Source: SIG440 sp045586925 (GTDB lineage Bacteria; Bacillota; Clostridia; Monoglobales; Monoglobaceae). From it: a DNA stretch of 33,524 nt. Under the pieces are notes generated by a model. That model was given only the letters and a program-made list of their open reading frames with translations, searched no databases and was not told where the DNA came from. How positions within the stretch are numbered: the first letter of the stretch is position 1; each line of letters opens with the position of its first letter. The stretch spans positions 1-33,524 of the forward strand of contig JAZNBG010000039.1 of assembly GCA_045586925.1 (NCBI GenBank), read 5' to 3'. The position numbers and the translations under genes are program-made. Below are positions 1 through 6,848 of this stretch, in pieces.

Positions 1-25
1 CTCCTATAATAATTAAATCCAACAT
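1..25 (-). CDS. Start of a FAD/NAD(P)-binding oxidoreductase, probably thioredoxin reductase (partial)
   Basis: Only the first eight codons are inside the window. On the minus strand they read MLDLIIIG, which is how thioredoxin reductases and related FAD-dependent disulfide reductases begin (hydrophobic beta strand running into a GGGPAG dinucleotide-binding loop). A GGAG ribosome site at 33-36 lies 7 nt upstream of the ATG, which supports a real start. The gene is downstream of the TM1266-type regulator on the same strand, separated by a 185-bp leader with strong secondary structure. Identity rests on eight residues, so another FAD-dependent oxidoreductase is possible. Confidence 0.45.
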
Positions 26-70
26 AAAAAATCTCCATTCCGCCGCCATCCGTCGGCAAAAATGACAATA

Positions 71-126
71 AAATCCTCTTATCTGCACATGGCAAGTAAT
101 GATAAGAGATTTTTACGCCCATGTGC
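71..126 (-). promoter_or_regulatory. Leader with two overlapping, competing helices
   Basis: CTCTTATC at 76-83 pairs perfectly with GATAAGAG at 101-108, extended by AAAT/ATTT around one bulged base. On the minus strand this stem is followed by a T-rich run (GATTTTATT), like a weak terminator. The loop of this hairpin contains GCACATGG (85-92), which pairs perfectly with CCATGTGC at 119-126 outside the hairpin. The 1-nt connector makes both stems forming at once unlikely, so they are probably alternatives. A further GTGCG/CGCAC pair (123-127 with 155-159) would compete with the second helix. The element lies just upstream of the thioredoxin-reductase-like start. Confidence 0.35.
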
Positions 127-210
127 GTTTTCAGAACGAATGTGAAGAAAATTTCGCACGGGCAATTAAATCCACCGGAGGCATTAGCGGGAAAGGAACT
201 TTCACGTTAA

Positions 211-456
211 TTACTCCTTGGAATAAACGGTTTTTACAGACACACCATCAATCATACCCAGCTTTCCTGAGAGTGCGCCGATAATGTCGGTTGATGCATC
301 AACAATTATGCTCATTACCGATATCTTGCGTTCGCGGTATGGGATACCCATTCTGCCCACGATGTAACTGCCGTATTCGTGTAGAATTTGGTTAATGTCG
401 TCAGCATATTCGGTGTTATCTACTATTATTCCGATAATTGCAATTCTTGTATTCAT
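211..456 (-). CDS. TM1266-type iron-only hydrogenase system putative regulator
   Basis: This 81-residue protein matches the small ACT-like family named after Thermotoga TM1266 and often annotated as iron-only hydrogenase system regulator. Features seen are the N-terminal strand NTRIAIIGIIV, the stretch HEYGSYIVGRMGIPYRER, and the end SGKLGMIDGVSVKTVYSK, all typical of the family. Family members are usually near hydrogenase or maturase genes, but none is visible here. Start choice: an AAGGAG site at 467-472 directly abuts an ATG at 465, but is 9 nt from the ATG at 456, so 456 is preferred. The exact biochemical role of the family is not settled. It is followed on the same strand by a thioredoxin-reductase-like gene. 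Confidence 0.75.
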   Translation of the reverse strand: MNTRIAIIGIIVDNTEYADDINQILHEYGSYIVGRMGIPYRERKISVMSIIVDASTDIIGALSGKLGMIDGVSVKTVYSKE

Positions 457-480
457 ATTGGTCATCTCCTTTTTTTAGGT

Positions 481-507
481 AGTATACCCAATTTTCAAAA
501 AAAACAA
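481..507 (-). promoter_or_regulatory. Possible promoter of the TM1266-type gene
   Basis: On the minus strand a TATACT -10 box (481-486) is preceded by TTGTTT (502-507) with a short 15-bp spacer. The predicted transcript would begin almost at the ribosome site, so this is a weak call. Confidence 0.3.
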
Positions 508-663
508 GCACCGATGCAAAGGTGCAAAGGTGCGCGAAATACAAACAAAACTTTCTGACCTTTGCCCCAGATTCAGGACTAACCCTTATCCTCAGCATCA
601 GACAATAACTTTGTCTGTTAATATTTTATCAAATTTCGTTTGATATGTCAATACGGAAATATA

Positions 664-692
664 TTGAAATTGAAATAGATATGATGTATAAT
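664..692 (+). promoter_or_regulatory. SigA-type promoter of the PhoP/PhoR operon
   Basis: TTGAAA (664-669), a 17-bp spacer and a consensus TATAAT (687-692). The expected start near 699 gives a short leader with GGAGG at 704-708. It lies inside the upstream in-frame extension of the next gene and thus argues for the ATG at 717. Confidence 0.75.
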
Positions 693-716
693 ATAATAAA
701 TTCGGAGGTGTTACCA

Positions 717-1394
717 ATGATTTATTGTGTTGAAGATGATGCCAATATACGCAAGCTGGTATGTTATGCCCTTACAAAAGAGGGTTATGAAATCAAAGGA
801 TTTACTTTGCCTGGCGAATTTTGGACAGATATGGAAAAAGTGCATCCTGAACTGATTTTACTTGATATAATGCTTCCTCAGGAGGATGGATTGCAAATCC
901 TTGAGAAGCTGCAAAAGAATGACAAAACAAAAAACATTCCCGTTATAATGCTTACCGCAAAAGACAGCGAATTTGATAAGGTTACAGGTCTTGATATGGG
1001 TGCGGATGATTATATTGCAAAGCCCTTTGGTATGACCGAACTGGTGTCAAGAATCCGAGCAGTTCTCAGAAGGTATGAAAAGACGAATAAGGTGAATGAA
1101 TACCGCATAGGTGATCTTTATGTTAATCCTGATAAGCATATCGTGGAGGTTTCGGGCAAGGAGGTAAATCTTTCTTTCAAGGAATACTCTCTTTTACTTA
1201 TGCTGCTTGAGGCAAAAGGAAATGTGGTAAGGCGTGACGTGCTTCTTTCAAAGGTATGGGGCGAGTTTTATGATGAATCCCGTACTCTTGATGTGCATAT
1301 ACGCAAGCTAAGGGTAAAACTGGATTCTGCAGGTGAGTTGATACATACAGTAAAGAATATCGGATATAAGATGGGAGGATTGGTGAATGAATGA
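717..1394 (+). CDS. phoP: PhoP-type OmpR-family response regulator
   Basis: A 226-residue response regulator. The receiver domain covers about residues 1-115, with acidic pair D7-D8, phosphoacceptor D50 (LILLDIMLP), T80 and K102 (AKPFG). The winged-helix OmpR/PhoB output domain covers about 127-224, ending in the usual DVHIRKLRVKL and VKNIGYKM motifs. A start at 645 is possible by reading frame but would precede the promoter; ATG 717 has GGAGG at 704-708. It overlaps the sensor kinase by 8 bp, so the two are co-translated. The neighbouring Na+/phosphate transporter with a Pho-box-like site supports a phosphate-starvation role, but the name PhoP rests on context rather than sequence alone. Confidence 0.8.
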   Translation: MIYCVEDDANIRKLVCYALTKEGYEIKGFTLPGEFWTDMEKVHPELILLDIMLPQEDGLQILEKLQKNDKTKNIPVIMLTAKDSEFDKVTGLDMGADDYIAKPFGMTELVSRIRAVLRRYEKTNKVNEYRIGDLYVNPDKHIVEVSGKEVNLSFKEYSLLLMLLEAKGNVVRRDVLLSKVWGEFYDESRTLDVHIRKLRVKLDSAGELIHTVKNIGYKMGGLVNE

Positions 1395-3042
1395 AAAAAT
1401 ATTTCGTTCAAGCTTTCTGACCTCTATACTTGTGCTTGTTGTCAGCTTTGTTCTCATTTTTGGGATACTGTTTGAATATTTTGAACAGCAGATAATGTCC
1501 GAACTTAAAAACGAGGTAAATTATATATCCTATGCAATTGAAAGTGAAGGAATTGGCTTTATTGATAATTTTAAGGGCAGCGACAAAAGAATAACTCTGG
1601 TGAGTGCTGACGGAAGGGTGATTGCGGATACATCGGTAGATTCAGCACAGATGGATAACCATACCAAACGCGAAGAAATTGCCGAGGCAGCAAAGAATGG
1701 TTGGGGTTCAAGTTCCAGATATTCAGATACTTTGATGCAAAAGATTTCTTATTATGCAGTAAGGCTTGAAAATGGAGATATACTGCGGATATCCACCACC
1801 CAAAACTCGGTGTGGGTTCTTTTGCTTAGTCTTATGCAGCCTTTGATAGTTATTGTTGTGATTGTAATGCTTATTTCGTTATATCTTTCCCACAGGCTTT
1901 CCAAGGCAATTGTAAAGCCAATAAACGACCTTGACCTTGAAAACCCGACAAGCGGCGAAACCTATGAAGAACTGACACCGTTGCTGAAAAAAATATCTAT
2001 GCAAAAGAAAACCATTGAGCGACAGATAAAGGAGGCAAGACAAAAGCAGGAGGAGTTCAGGCTTATCAGTGAAAATATGAGCGAGGGCCTGATTGTAACG
2101 GATATACACAGCAATATTTTAAGTTGCAATCATTCAGCTTTAAGACTTCTTGAAGCTGAAGGTGAAAAAATGGAAAATGTTTTGATGCTTAGTCGCACAA
2201 AAAATTTCCGTTCAACAGTTAAAAAAGCCCTGAGTGGTAAAAGGGCAGAAAGTGACCTTGATATAAATGAACAAAAATACAGATTGATTGCTAACCCTGC
2301 GTTTGAGGGCGGTAATGTAATCGGTACAGTGATAATGATTATTGACATTACAGAAAGTGCAAAGCGCGAGCAGTTAAGACGAGAGTTTACATCAAATGTC
2401 TCGCATGAGCTGAAAACACCGCTTACATCCATATCAGGTTTTGCTGAGATGATGAAGGCAGGTGGGACAGAGGATAGCACGGTGGTGGATTTTTCGACTT
2501 CCATTTATGACGAGGCACAACGCCTTATTACTTTGGTGACGGATATAATCAAACTGTCAGAGCTTGATGAAAAGCCTGTGCAGGCGGCAAGGGAATATGT
2601 TGATTTGTATGAATTGTCTCAGGAAATTATAAATAGGCTCAGACCAATAGCTGACAGGCGTTTTATAGAATTAAGGCTTTTTGGCGAACATACAAAGATT
2701 TTGGGGACACGGAATATTCTTGAAGAAATGATATACAATCTTTGCGACAATGCCATAAAGTATAACAAAGAGCATGGAAGGGTTGATGTTGTGGTAAGCG
2801 GTTGTGATGACGGAAAGGTATATCTTACCGTAAGGGACACAGGAATTGGGATTCCTTACCCTGACCAAAGCAGAGTTTTTGAACGCTTTTATCGTGTGGA
2901 TAAAAGCCATTCAAAGCAGGTGGGTGGCACAGGGTTAGGACTTTCAATTGTCAAGCACGGGGCTGCATACCATAATGCTGAGATAATTCTTGAAAGTACG
3001 ATAGACAAAGGCACAAGAATTACTGTTGAGTTTAATGTGTAA
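1387..3042 (+). CDS. phoR: PhoR-type membrane sensor histidine kinase
   Basis: A 551-residue kinase. It has a membrane helix at about 10-30, an extracytoplasmic sensor of about 110 residues, a second helix at about 143-168, a HAMP-like linker, and a PAS domain at about 220-325. The HisKA domain has the phosphoaccepting H340 in SHELKTPLTS. The HATPase domain has N box NLCDNAIKYN, G1 DTGIGIP and G2 GGTGLGLSIVKH. This order (TM, sensor, TM, HAMP, PAS, kinase) is that of Gram-positive PhoR/WalK-like kinases. A GGAGG lies 7 nt before the ATG, inside the end of the regulator gene. Phosphate specificity is inferred from the transporter and operator downstream. Confidence 0.8.
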   Translation: MNEKIFRSSFLTSILVLVVSFVLIFGILFEYFEQQIMSELKNEVNYISYAIESEGIGFIDNFKGSDKRITLVSADGRVIADTSVDSAQMDNHTKREEIAEAAKNGWGSSSRYSDTLMQKISYYAVRLENGDILRISTTQNSVWVLLLSLMQPLIVIVVIVMLISLYLSHRLSKAIVKPINDLDLENPTSGETYEELTPLLKKISMQKKTIERQIKEARQKQEEFRLISENMSEGLIVTDIHSNILSCNHSALRLLEAEGEKMENVLMLSRTKNFRSTVKKALSGKRAESDLDINEQKYRLIANPAFEGGNVIGTVIMIIDITESAKREQLRREFTSNVSHELKTPLTSISGFAEMMKAGGTEDSTVVDFSTSIYDEAQRLITLVTDIIKLSELDEKPVQAAREYVDLYELSQEIINRLRPIADRRFIELRLFGEHTKILGTRNILEEMIYNLCDNAIKYNKEHGRVDVVVSGCDDGKVYLTVRDTGIGIPYPDQSRVFERFYRVDKSHSKQVGGTGLGLSIVKHGAAYHNAEIILESTIDKGTRITVEFNV

Positions 3043-3050
3043 TATTTAAA

Positions 3051-3085
3051 AGACCGTTGGGGTTTATCCTTGACGGTCTTTATCT
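3051..3085 (+). terminator. Terminator of the PhoP/PhoR operon
   Basis: AGACCGT (3051-3057) pairs with ACGGTCT (3073-3079), followed by TTATCTT. It separates the two-component operon from the transporter promoter. Confidence 0.7.
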
Positions 3086-3112
3086 TAACTCTATGTTAAC
3101 TGTGAGTTAATC
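3085..3112 (+). promoter_or_regulatory. Pho-box-like operator: three TTAAC repeats with 11-bp period
   Basis: TTAACT, TTAACT and TTAATC begin at 3085, 3096 and 3107, exactly 11 bp apart, on one face of the helix. Tandem TTAACA-like repeats with about one-turn spacing are the known binding pattern of Gram-positive PhoP. The site lies about 15 bp upstream of the -35 box of the Na+/phosphate transporter and just downstream of a PhoP/PhoR-type operon, a position suited to activation. Confidence 0.65.
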
Positions 3113-3126
3113 CTTGGGAATAACAC

Positions 3127-3156
3127 TTGTTTTGGTTGTTAAAAATATGTTATATT
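3127..3156 (+). promoter_or_regulatory. Probable promoter of the Na+/phosphate cotransporter
   Basis: TTGTTT (3127-3132), an 18-bp spacer and TATATT (3151-3156). The poor -35 and non-optimal spacing fit a promoter that needs an activator, consistent with the direct repeats just upstream. Confidence 0.5.
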
Positions 3157-3200
3157 GTGGATGTTTTAAGAAAAGAATACAATAAAAGGAAGATGTGAAG

Positions 3201-4943
3201 ATGAATATTTTTAATGTATTGGAACTAATCGGTGGCTTGTGTCTGTTTCTTTTTGGTATGGATGTTATGGGCTCAGCTCTTGAAAGAAGGGCAGGCGGAA
3301 GTCTGCAGGCGTTGCTTGGCAAGCTGACAACGGGTAAGATTGCGGGACTTCTTACAGGTCTTGGAGTTACGGCGGTAATTCAGAGTTCGTCGGCAACTAC
3401 TGTTATGGTGGTAGGCTTTGTAAACTCCGGTCTTATGACTCTCAAACAGGCAATCAATGTCATAATGGGTGCCAATATCGGTACAACAGTGACAGCGTGG
3501 ATTTTAAGCCTTGGCGGAATAAGCGGTGACAATATTTTTGTACAGCTGCTTAAGCCTATGTCATTTACGCCGGTACTTGCCTTGATTGGTATAATCTTTT
3601 TTATGTTCTTAAAGGACAACAAGAAAAAAGACACAGGCTCTATTTTGCTTGGCTTTGCGGTTCTGATGTTTGGTATGGATATTATGTCAGGAGCGGTTTC
3701 AGGGCTTAAGGATGTTGAAGGCTTTAAGAATTTGTTCTTAATGTTTAAAAACCCGATTTTGGGTGTTTTGGCAGGTGCAATTCTTACGGCAATTATTCAG
3801 TCAAGCTCTGCATCTGTCGGTATCTTGCAGGCACTTGCTACAACCGGGCTTGTATCTTATGGTGCGGCAATCCCTATCATTATGGGTCAGAATATTGGTA
3901 CTTGTATTACGGCAATTCTTTCGTCCTTTGGTACAAACCGCAATGCAAAGCGTGCGGCGCTTGTTCATCTATCCTTTAATATTATCGGTACAATGGTATG
4001 CCTGATATTGTTTGGTATTGTAAAGGCGGCATATGCTCCTGAAATTCTTAACCAGGCAACCAACCAGGCAGGAATTGCGGTTTGTCACTCAATATTCAAC
4101 ATTGTATGTACGGCAGTTTTGTTGCCAATGTCGGGCTTGCTTGAAAGACTGGCTTATATCATTGTGCCCGAGGCAAAAACTCCTGATACTGTTACCGAGC
4201 TTGACGAAAGACTTCTTGCAACACCTTCTATTGCATTGGAAAGATGCGGCGAGCTTGCTGCTGATATGGCAAAGGGTGCAGTTTTTGCCCTTAAAGACAG
4301 CCTTGTTTGTTTAAAGAATTATTCACCTGATTTGGCTAAAACAATTAAAGATGCCGAAGAAAAAACCGACCATTATGAGGATGTAATCGGCACATATCTT
4401 GTAAAGCTTAGTGCATATCAGATAAGTGATCGTGACAGCGCAGAGTCGGCAAAGCTTCTTAAAATAATAGGTGATTTAGAACGCATTTCCGACTATGCTG
4501 TAAACATAGTTAAGGCTAGCGAAGAATTAAAACAAAAAGAAATAGCTTTCTCTGCAGAGGCAGATGCTGAGCTTGACAATATTTCAGGTGCGGTGGATGA
4601 AATTCTGGATTATACTCTGAAGGCATTCAAGGAAAATGATATTGGCTCTGCAAGAAATGTTGAGCCACTTGAACAGGTTATTGATGTTCTTAAAGAAAAG
4701 CTGCGTTCAGGACATATCAAAAGATTGCAGCAAGGTGCCTGCAGTATCGAAACAGGTTTTGTATGGTCTGACATACTTACCAATCTGGCAAGAACATCCG
4801 ACCACTGTTCAAACATTGCCGGATGCATAATAGATGCAGAAGAAGAAAACCTTAACCTTCACCAATCTCTCCGTGCAATGAAATCGGATGACCCTGAATT
4901 TAAAGCAAAATATGCAGAATTTAAAGAAAAATATATTCAGTAA
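3201..4943 (+). CDS. Na+/phosphate cotransporter family protein with PhoU-like C-terminal domain
   Basis: A 580-residue membrane protein of the Na/Pi cotransporter (NptA/SLC34-like, PF02690) family. Two inverted-topology halves each carry the signature QSSSA (QSSSATTVMVV near residue 55 and QSSSASVGIL near 200) followed by the conserved MGANIGT or MGQNIGT. Several hydrophobic helices fill residues 1-340. The last 220 residues are soluble and helical like PhoU, a common fusion in bacteria. Start choice: AAGGA at 3186-3190 is 10 nt from ATG 3201, and only 4 nt from the GTG at 3195, so ATG is preferred. It likely imports phosphate with sodium and may modulate the PhoR/PhoP pair through its PhoU domain (inference). 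Confidence 0.85.
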   Translation: MNIFNVLELIGGLCLFLFGMDVMGSALERRAGGSLQALLGKLTTGKIAGLLTGLGVTAVIQSSSATTVMVVGFVNSGLMTLKQAINVIMGANIGTTVTAWILSLGGISGDNIFVQLLKPMSFTPVLALIGIIFFMFLKDNKKKDTGSILLGFAVLMFGMDIMSGAVSGLKDVEGFKNLFLMFKNPILGVLAGAILTAIIQSSSASVGILQALATTGLVSYGAAIPIIMGQNIGTCITAILSSFGTNRNAKRAALVHLSFNIIGTMVCLILFGIVKAAYAPEILNQATNQAGIAVCHSIFNIVCTAVLLPMSGLLERLAYIIVPEAKTPDTVTELDERLLATPSIALERCGELAADMAKGAVFALKDSLVCLKNYSPDLAKTIKDAEEKTDHYEDVIGTYLVKLSAYQISDRDSAESAKLLKIIGDLERISDYAVNIVKASEELKQKEIAFSAEADAELDNISGAVDEILDYTLKAFKENDIGSARNVEPLEQVIDVLKEKLRSGHIKRLQQGACSIETGFVWSDILTNLARTSDHCSNIAGCIIDAEEENLNLHQSLRAMKSDDPEFKAKYAEFKEKYIQ

Positions 4944-4949
4944 ATTTAA

Positions 4950-4974
4950 AGCGGTGTGCCGACGGCACACCGCT
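4950..4974. terminator. Terminator between convergent genes
   Basis: A perfect 11-bp stem, AGCGGTGTGCC / GGCACACCGCT, with loop GAC, sits between the transporter stop and the convergent aminopeptidase stop. Flanks are A/T-rich on both sides, so it may serve both strands. Confidence 0.7.
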
Positions 4975-4982
4975 AAAAATTG

Positions 4983-6830
4983 TTATATCTTCTCTAAATA
5001 TCCGTATTTTTCTAAAAACGCAAAGAAGGATAAATAATAATCAATTTTTTCATCGGATGTAGTGACAGAAAATACCGAATCGTGCAAGCGAATCGCATCC
5101 AGCACCGAGCGTTCAGGTGACAAAAGCGCCCATATAAGCTCAGGAACATCCGGCCAGGAAACACGTTCGGCAGCAGGAATATTTGCTTGCGAGAATGGTA
5201 TGCCCTTGGATTTAATGCGGTAGGACATATCCTTTGCTCTTTTTTCAGCCTCGGTCAGTTCTCTTTCAGGAAGTATATCACAGAATTTATCCGCCCAATG
5301 GCAGGGAAGCACAGGCTTCACAATGTCCGGATAAAAACGGTTAAAGGACGCCATTCTTCCAAGGTAATACATTTCAGCGGTTTTATTTTTCCAGGCTGCA
5401 TCCTGCTTTGAAAGTTTTCCTGCGGCGGCACGTCCTGCAACAAAGTTTTTCTCTGTTTCAAGCCATTGCGCTGCTGTTTTTTCAAGCCGTTCTGCCAATT
5501 TTATAAATTGCTCTTTGCTTGCACATATCATAATCGCAGTATATGCTGCAAGCATAGGAGCAAGCCTTGCCAATTTGTCATACTGAACGGCGTCAAAAAT
5601 CGGTGCACTGCAGTGATGATAATCGCTTCTTTTGTTACTTCGTGCGCCTACACACCAGGTTGTAGGAATATCAACAGTTTTTTCACCCATCCAGCAGTCA
5701 TCTGATAATGTTCCGGGCCTTAATTTCCAACAAATATCAGGGCAAAAAGCATTCATCATTTCATTAAACAGCATATCTCCAAAGAAAGGCAGAGATAGTG
5801 GTGTTTCTACAACAGAAAACATATCTGAGCCCAGATAGGACATTGAATCAATGCTTGCGGCAGCCAGAATTTTTTTGTCGTGATTTGCAAAGAAAGCAGC
5901 AAAGCCGTAGCGTTCCATTGAAAAAATCAATCTCAGGGTTTTCTCCGGCTGAGGCAATACTCCATCGTCTATAAGTTTTTTCAGCATAATGGCTACTTCA
6001 ACACCAACGCCAAAGCCCTGACTGTCGTCCGAATGAAACGGTTCATACAGATGCCCCAAAAGTGCAAATTCATCCTGAGATTTGCCGGGGATTGTTGCAG
6101 TTACTGTATAAATTTCACCGTCATAAATCCTGGTATTCATTTCACCGTGCAGAACAACCTTGCCCTCTGACAGTAATTTCAGCAATTCCATACCTTTTTT
6201 AGGGGTAACACAAAACACCGGAACAACAGGGTCCTCTTTAAGGTGATACCAGCCGATGTGTCCGTGGCCGTTTGTCCAGGTTGGAGTTGCGGGTTCGTGC
6301 TCTGTTGTTTCAAAGGCAGAAAAAACTATACCTGCACATCCTGCCTTTGCCAAAGAGTTATATAGCGGATGCTGTGGAGGAAGGTATCCGCGATGAAAAA
6401 CGTATTTGCCTTTGCAGTCCGGATTTTCAGCATCTAAATCTGCGTAGTCTACAAGTTCAGCCGTAATGCCGCCTTTAGGTGTGGGGGCAGAATATTCTGA
6501 TACGAAAATTGTGTCAATATCGGTATCGGCTATTGTTTCATTAAGCGGCTCTACAATTTCAAGTGTAGAACGGCCGCAAAGGTCCCATGCCTGAGGCATA
6601 ATAAAATCATAAGAAGCGGTTTCTCCGTCTGCTTTGTGGGAAATACGTCTTACATCTGAAAAACCTGCTTCTTCCAAAGTTTTTCTGCACCACTCGGTAG
6701 ATTCGCGGAAGGTATTATATCCACGTGGCTTTTCGAGGTTATAAAGAGTTTCTATATTTTTTGTTATACGTTCATTAGAATACAGTGAGCAAAGCTTACT
6801 GTAAAATTCAGGTTTGAAAAAGAAATCCAT
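4983..6830 (-). CDS. M28-family aminopeptidase-like metallopeptidase with inserted PA-like domain
   Basis: A 615-residue protein with no signal peptide or membrane segment. The M28 fold is indicated by the metal-ligand block GHLYEPFHSDDSQG (H near 260, D near 270; compare GAHYDS...DDNASG), a glutamate in FSMERYGF (near 305), D in AASIDSMSY, and a final histidine in SDYHHCSAPIFD. A PA-like insertion lies at about 110-230 (GKYVFHRGYLPP, AKAGCAGIVFSAF). Usual M28 enzymes have EE at the catalytic position, whereas here it is ME, so activity is likely but not certain. GGAG is 8 nt before the ATG. It follows the glycoside-hydrolase-like gene by 18 bp, so the two are one operon, perhaps breaking down a glycopeptide or processing cytoplasmic peptides. 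Confidence 0.65.
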   Translation of the reverse strand: MDFFFKPEFYSKLCSLYSNERITKNIETLYNLEKPRGYNTFRESTEWCRKTLEEAGFSDVRRISHKADGETASYDFIMPQAWDLCGRSTLEIVEPLNETIADTDIDTIFVSEYSAPTPKGGITAELVDYADLDAENPDCKGKYVFHRGYLPPQHPLYNSLAKAGCAGIVFSAFETTEHEPATPTWTNGHGHIGWYHLKEDPVVPVFCVTPKKGMELLKLLSEGKVVLHGEMNTRIYDGEIYTVTATIPGKSQDEFALLGHLYEPFHSDDSQGFGVGVEVAIMLKKLIDDGVLPQPEKTLRLIFSMERYGFAAFFANHDKKILAAASIDSMSYLGSDMFSVVETPLSLPFFGDMLFNEMMNAFCPDICWKLRPGTLSDDCWMGEKTVDIPTTWCVGARSNKRSDYHHCSAPIFDAVQYDKLARLAPMLAAYTAIMICASKEQFIKLAERLEKTAAQWLETEKNFVAGRAAAGKLSKQDAAWKNKTAEMYYLGRMASFNRFYPDIVKPVLPCHWADKFCDILPERELTEAEKRAKDMSYRIKSKGIPFSQANIPAAERVSWPDVPELIWALLSPERSVLDAIRLHDSVFSVTTSDEKIDYYLSFFAFLEKYGYLEKI

Positions 6831-6848
6831 AATGTTTTCTCCTTTTAA

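Noticed and set aside
99..284. 61-codon plus-strand frame at the left edge
   Set aside because: It has no ribosome site, overlaps the end of the TM1266-type gene and covers the structured leader.
645..716. Longer response-regulator start at 645
   Set aside because: A TTGAAA-17-TATAAT promoter and GGAGG lie inside the extension, and the added residues are not part of the receiver domain.
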